From: Roseococcus microcysteis | GTDB lineage: Bacteria; Pseudomonadota; Alphaproteobacteria; Acetobacterales; Acetobacteraceae | Length of the DNA: 64,000 nt | Assembly: GCF_014764365.1 (NCBI RefSeq) | Contig: NZ_CP061718.1 | Coordinates: forward strand, 3,178,501 to 3,242,500 | Direction: 5' to 3' | Shown: positions 63,353-64,000 of the stretch, in pieces | How the letters are laid out: each line of letters begins with the position of its first letter | Position numbering within the stretch: the stretch's first letter is position 1 | Program-made: the position numbers and the translations under genes | The notes under the pieces: model-generated | Told to the model about the DNA's origin: nothing | What the model saw: the letters and a program-made list of their open reading frames with translations, nothing else | The model's database searches: none

Positions 63353-64000
63353 ATGGCATTCCGGCAGAGCGTGGCGGGCACCCAATACGTGTTCGAGGAT
63401 CTGCGGACGCTGCTGGCCCGCGCCACGCCCTTCCGCTCGGGCGATGCGCTGGCCGGTGTCGCGGCGCAAAGCGGGGCCGAGCGGGTGGCCGCGCAGCGGG
63501 CGCTGGCCGATGTGCCGCTGAAGCATTTTCTCCATGAGGCGGTGATCCCGTATGAGGCGGATGACGTCACGCGCCTCATCATGGATGGGCATGATCCCAA
63601 CGGTTTCGCGCCCATCGCGCATCTGACGGTGGGCGGTTTCCGCGACTGGCTGCTGGCCGCCCCGCCCGAGGCGCTGCCGCCCATCCGGCGCGGGATCACG
63701 CCCGAGATGGCGGCGGCCGTCTCCAAGATCATGCGCCTGTCCGACCTGGTCACGGTGGCGGCGAAGTGCCGCGTGGTGACGCGCTTCCGCAACACCATCG
63801 GGCTGCCGGGCACCCTCTCCATCCGCCTCCAGCCCAACGACCCGACCGATGACGCGCGCGGCGTGGCCGCCGCCGTGCTGGACGGACTGCTGCTGGGCGC
63901 GGGCGATGCCGTGATCGGCGTGAACCCCGCCACCGACAACGTGACCCAGGTGATGACGCTGCTGGAGATGCTCGAAGGGGTCCGCACCCGCTTTGACATC
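63353..64000 (+). CDS. eutB: Ethanolamine ammonia-lyase large subunit (3' partial)
   Basis: 216 residues visible; the gene continues past the window end. FEDLRTLLARATPFRSGD, PLKHFLHEAVIPYEADDVTR, LTVGGFRDWLL, CRVVTRFRNTIGLPG and GDAVIGVNPATDN (B12/substrate region) match EutB closely. With EutC and adenosylcobalamin it converts ethanolamine to acetaldehyde and ammonia. Start ATG at 63353, 61 bases from the divergent TPP gene. EutC would be expected downstream. Confidence 0.93.
   Translation, partial: MAFRQSVAGTQYVFEDLRTLLARATPFRSGDALAGVAAQSGAERVAAQRALADVPLKHFLHEAVIPYEADDVTRLIMDGHDPNGFAPIAHLTVGGFRDWLLAAPPEALPPIRRGITPEMAAAVSKIMRLSDLVTVAAKCRVVTRFRNTIGLPGTLSIRLQPNDPTDDARGVAAAVLDGLLLGAGDAVIGVNPATDNVTQVMTLLEMLEGVRTRFDI

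Overview
The window is a high-GC (about 70%) chromosomal segment of an alphaproteobacterium. The bc1 operon (petABC), Usg, DUF3576, LptE, DUF2232, CIRCE-controlled groESL and the leuS-lptE-holA order fit this class. The many orphan Bug/TctC receptors, TRAP transporters and molybdenum hydroxylases suggest Acetobacteraceae (Roseomonas-like); that family assignment is inference. No tRNA, rRNA, CRISPR array, IS element or prophage was seen.

Layout. 1-2.5 kb: a split cobalt-type nitrile hydratase/thiocyanate hydrolase (beta-alpha-gamma) translationally coupled to an MFS transporter. 2.5-13 kb: a DedA-type protein, a semialdehyde dehydrogenase plus intradiol ring-cleavage dioxygenase, and a six-gene operon (CO-dehydrogenase-like MoCo hydroxylase plus TRAP transporter). 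That operon faces a TetR regulator across a perfect palindrome. 13-21 kb: DUF3775, HtpG, a LacI regulator with its probable operator, and a catabolic operon (flavin monooxygenase, Bug receptor, AtuA-like protein, DUF4387). 21-28 kb: Gdx/SugE, DUF3297, a YegD-like Hsp70, a DDAH-like hydrolase, MFS, DUF1194, a tyrosine phosphatase and a Bug receptor. 27.8-31.6 kb: hemF and petABC. 31.6-36.6 kb: cytosine-deaminase-like amidohydrolase with a YiiX-like protein, a threonine-dehydratase-like enzyme, a cold-shock protein and a chemoreceptor. 36.8-39.4 kb: groESL with a promoter and two CIRCE elements, then usg. 39.4-46.4 kb: acyl-CoA dehydrogenase, DUF533, Nfu, a proline-rich protein behind a sigma54-like promoter, YggS, a ThiE-like protein, a porin and a DUF3576 lipoprotein. 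46.4-54.2 kb: alpha/beta hydrolase, leuS (frameshifted), lptE, holA, then rpsF-rpsR-DUF2232-rplI. 54.2-64 kb: LysE, a GT4 glycosyl-phosphate transferase, an unknown protein, amidohydrolase plus histidine phosphatase, Tim44-like, PrpD, a hydroxyacid dehydrogenase, a split TPP decarboxylase and the start of eutB.

Themes. Three catabolic modules each pair a dedicated regulator or importer with an oxidative enzyme. Two genes (DedA-type, leuS) carry apparent one-base losses in homopolymer runs. Several families of palindromic intergenic repeats sit at gene 3' ends and often supply the stop codon: seven copies of a roughly 45-50 bp palindrome, a 105-bp element with 7-bp terminal inverted repeats, and an array of five hairpins in 185 bp.
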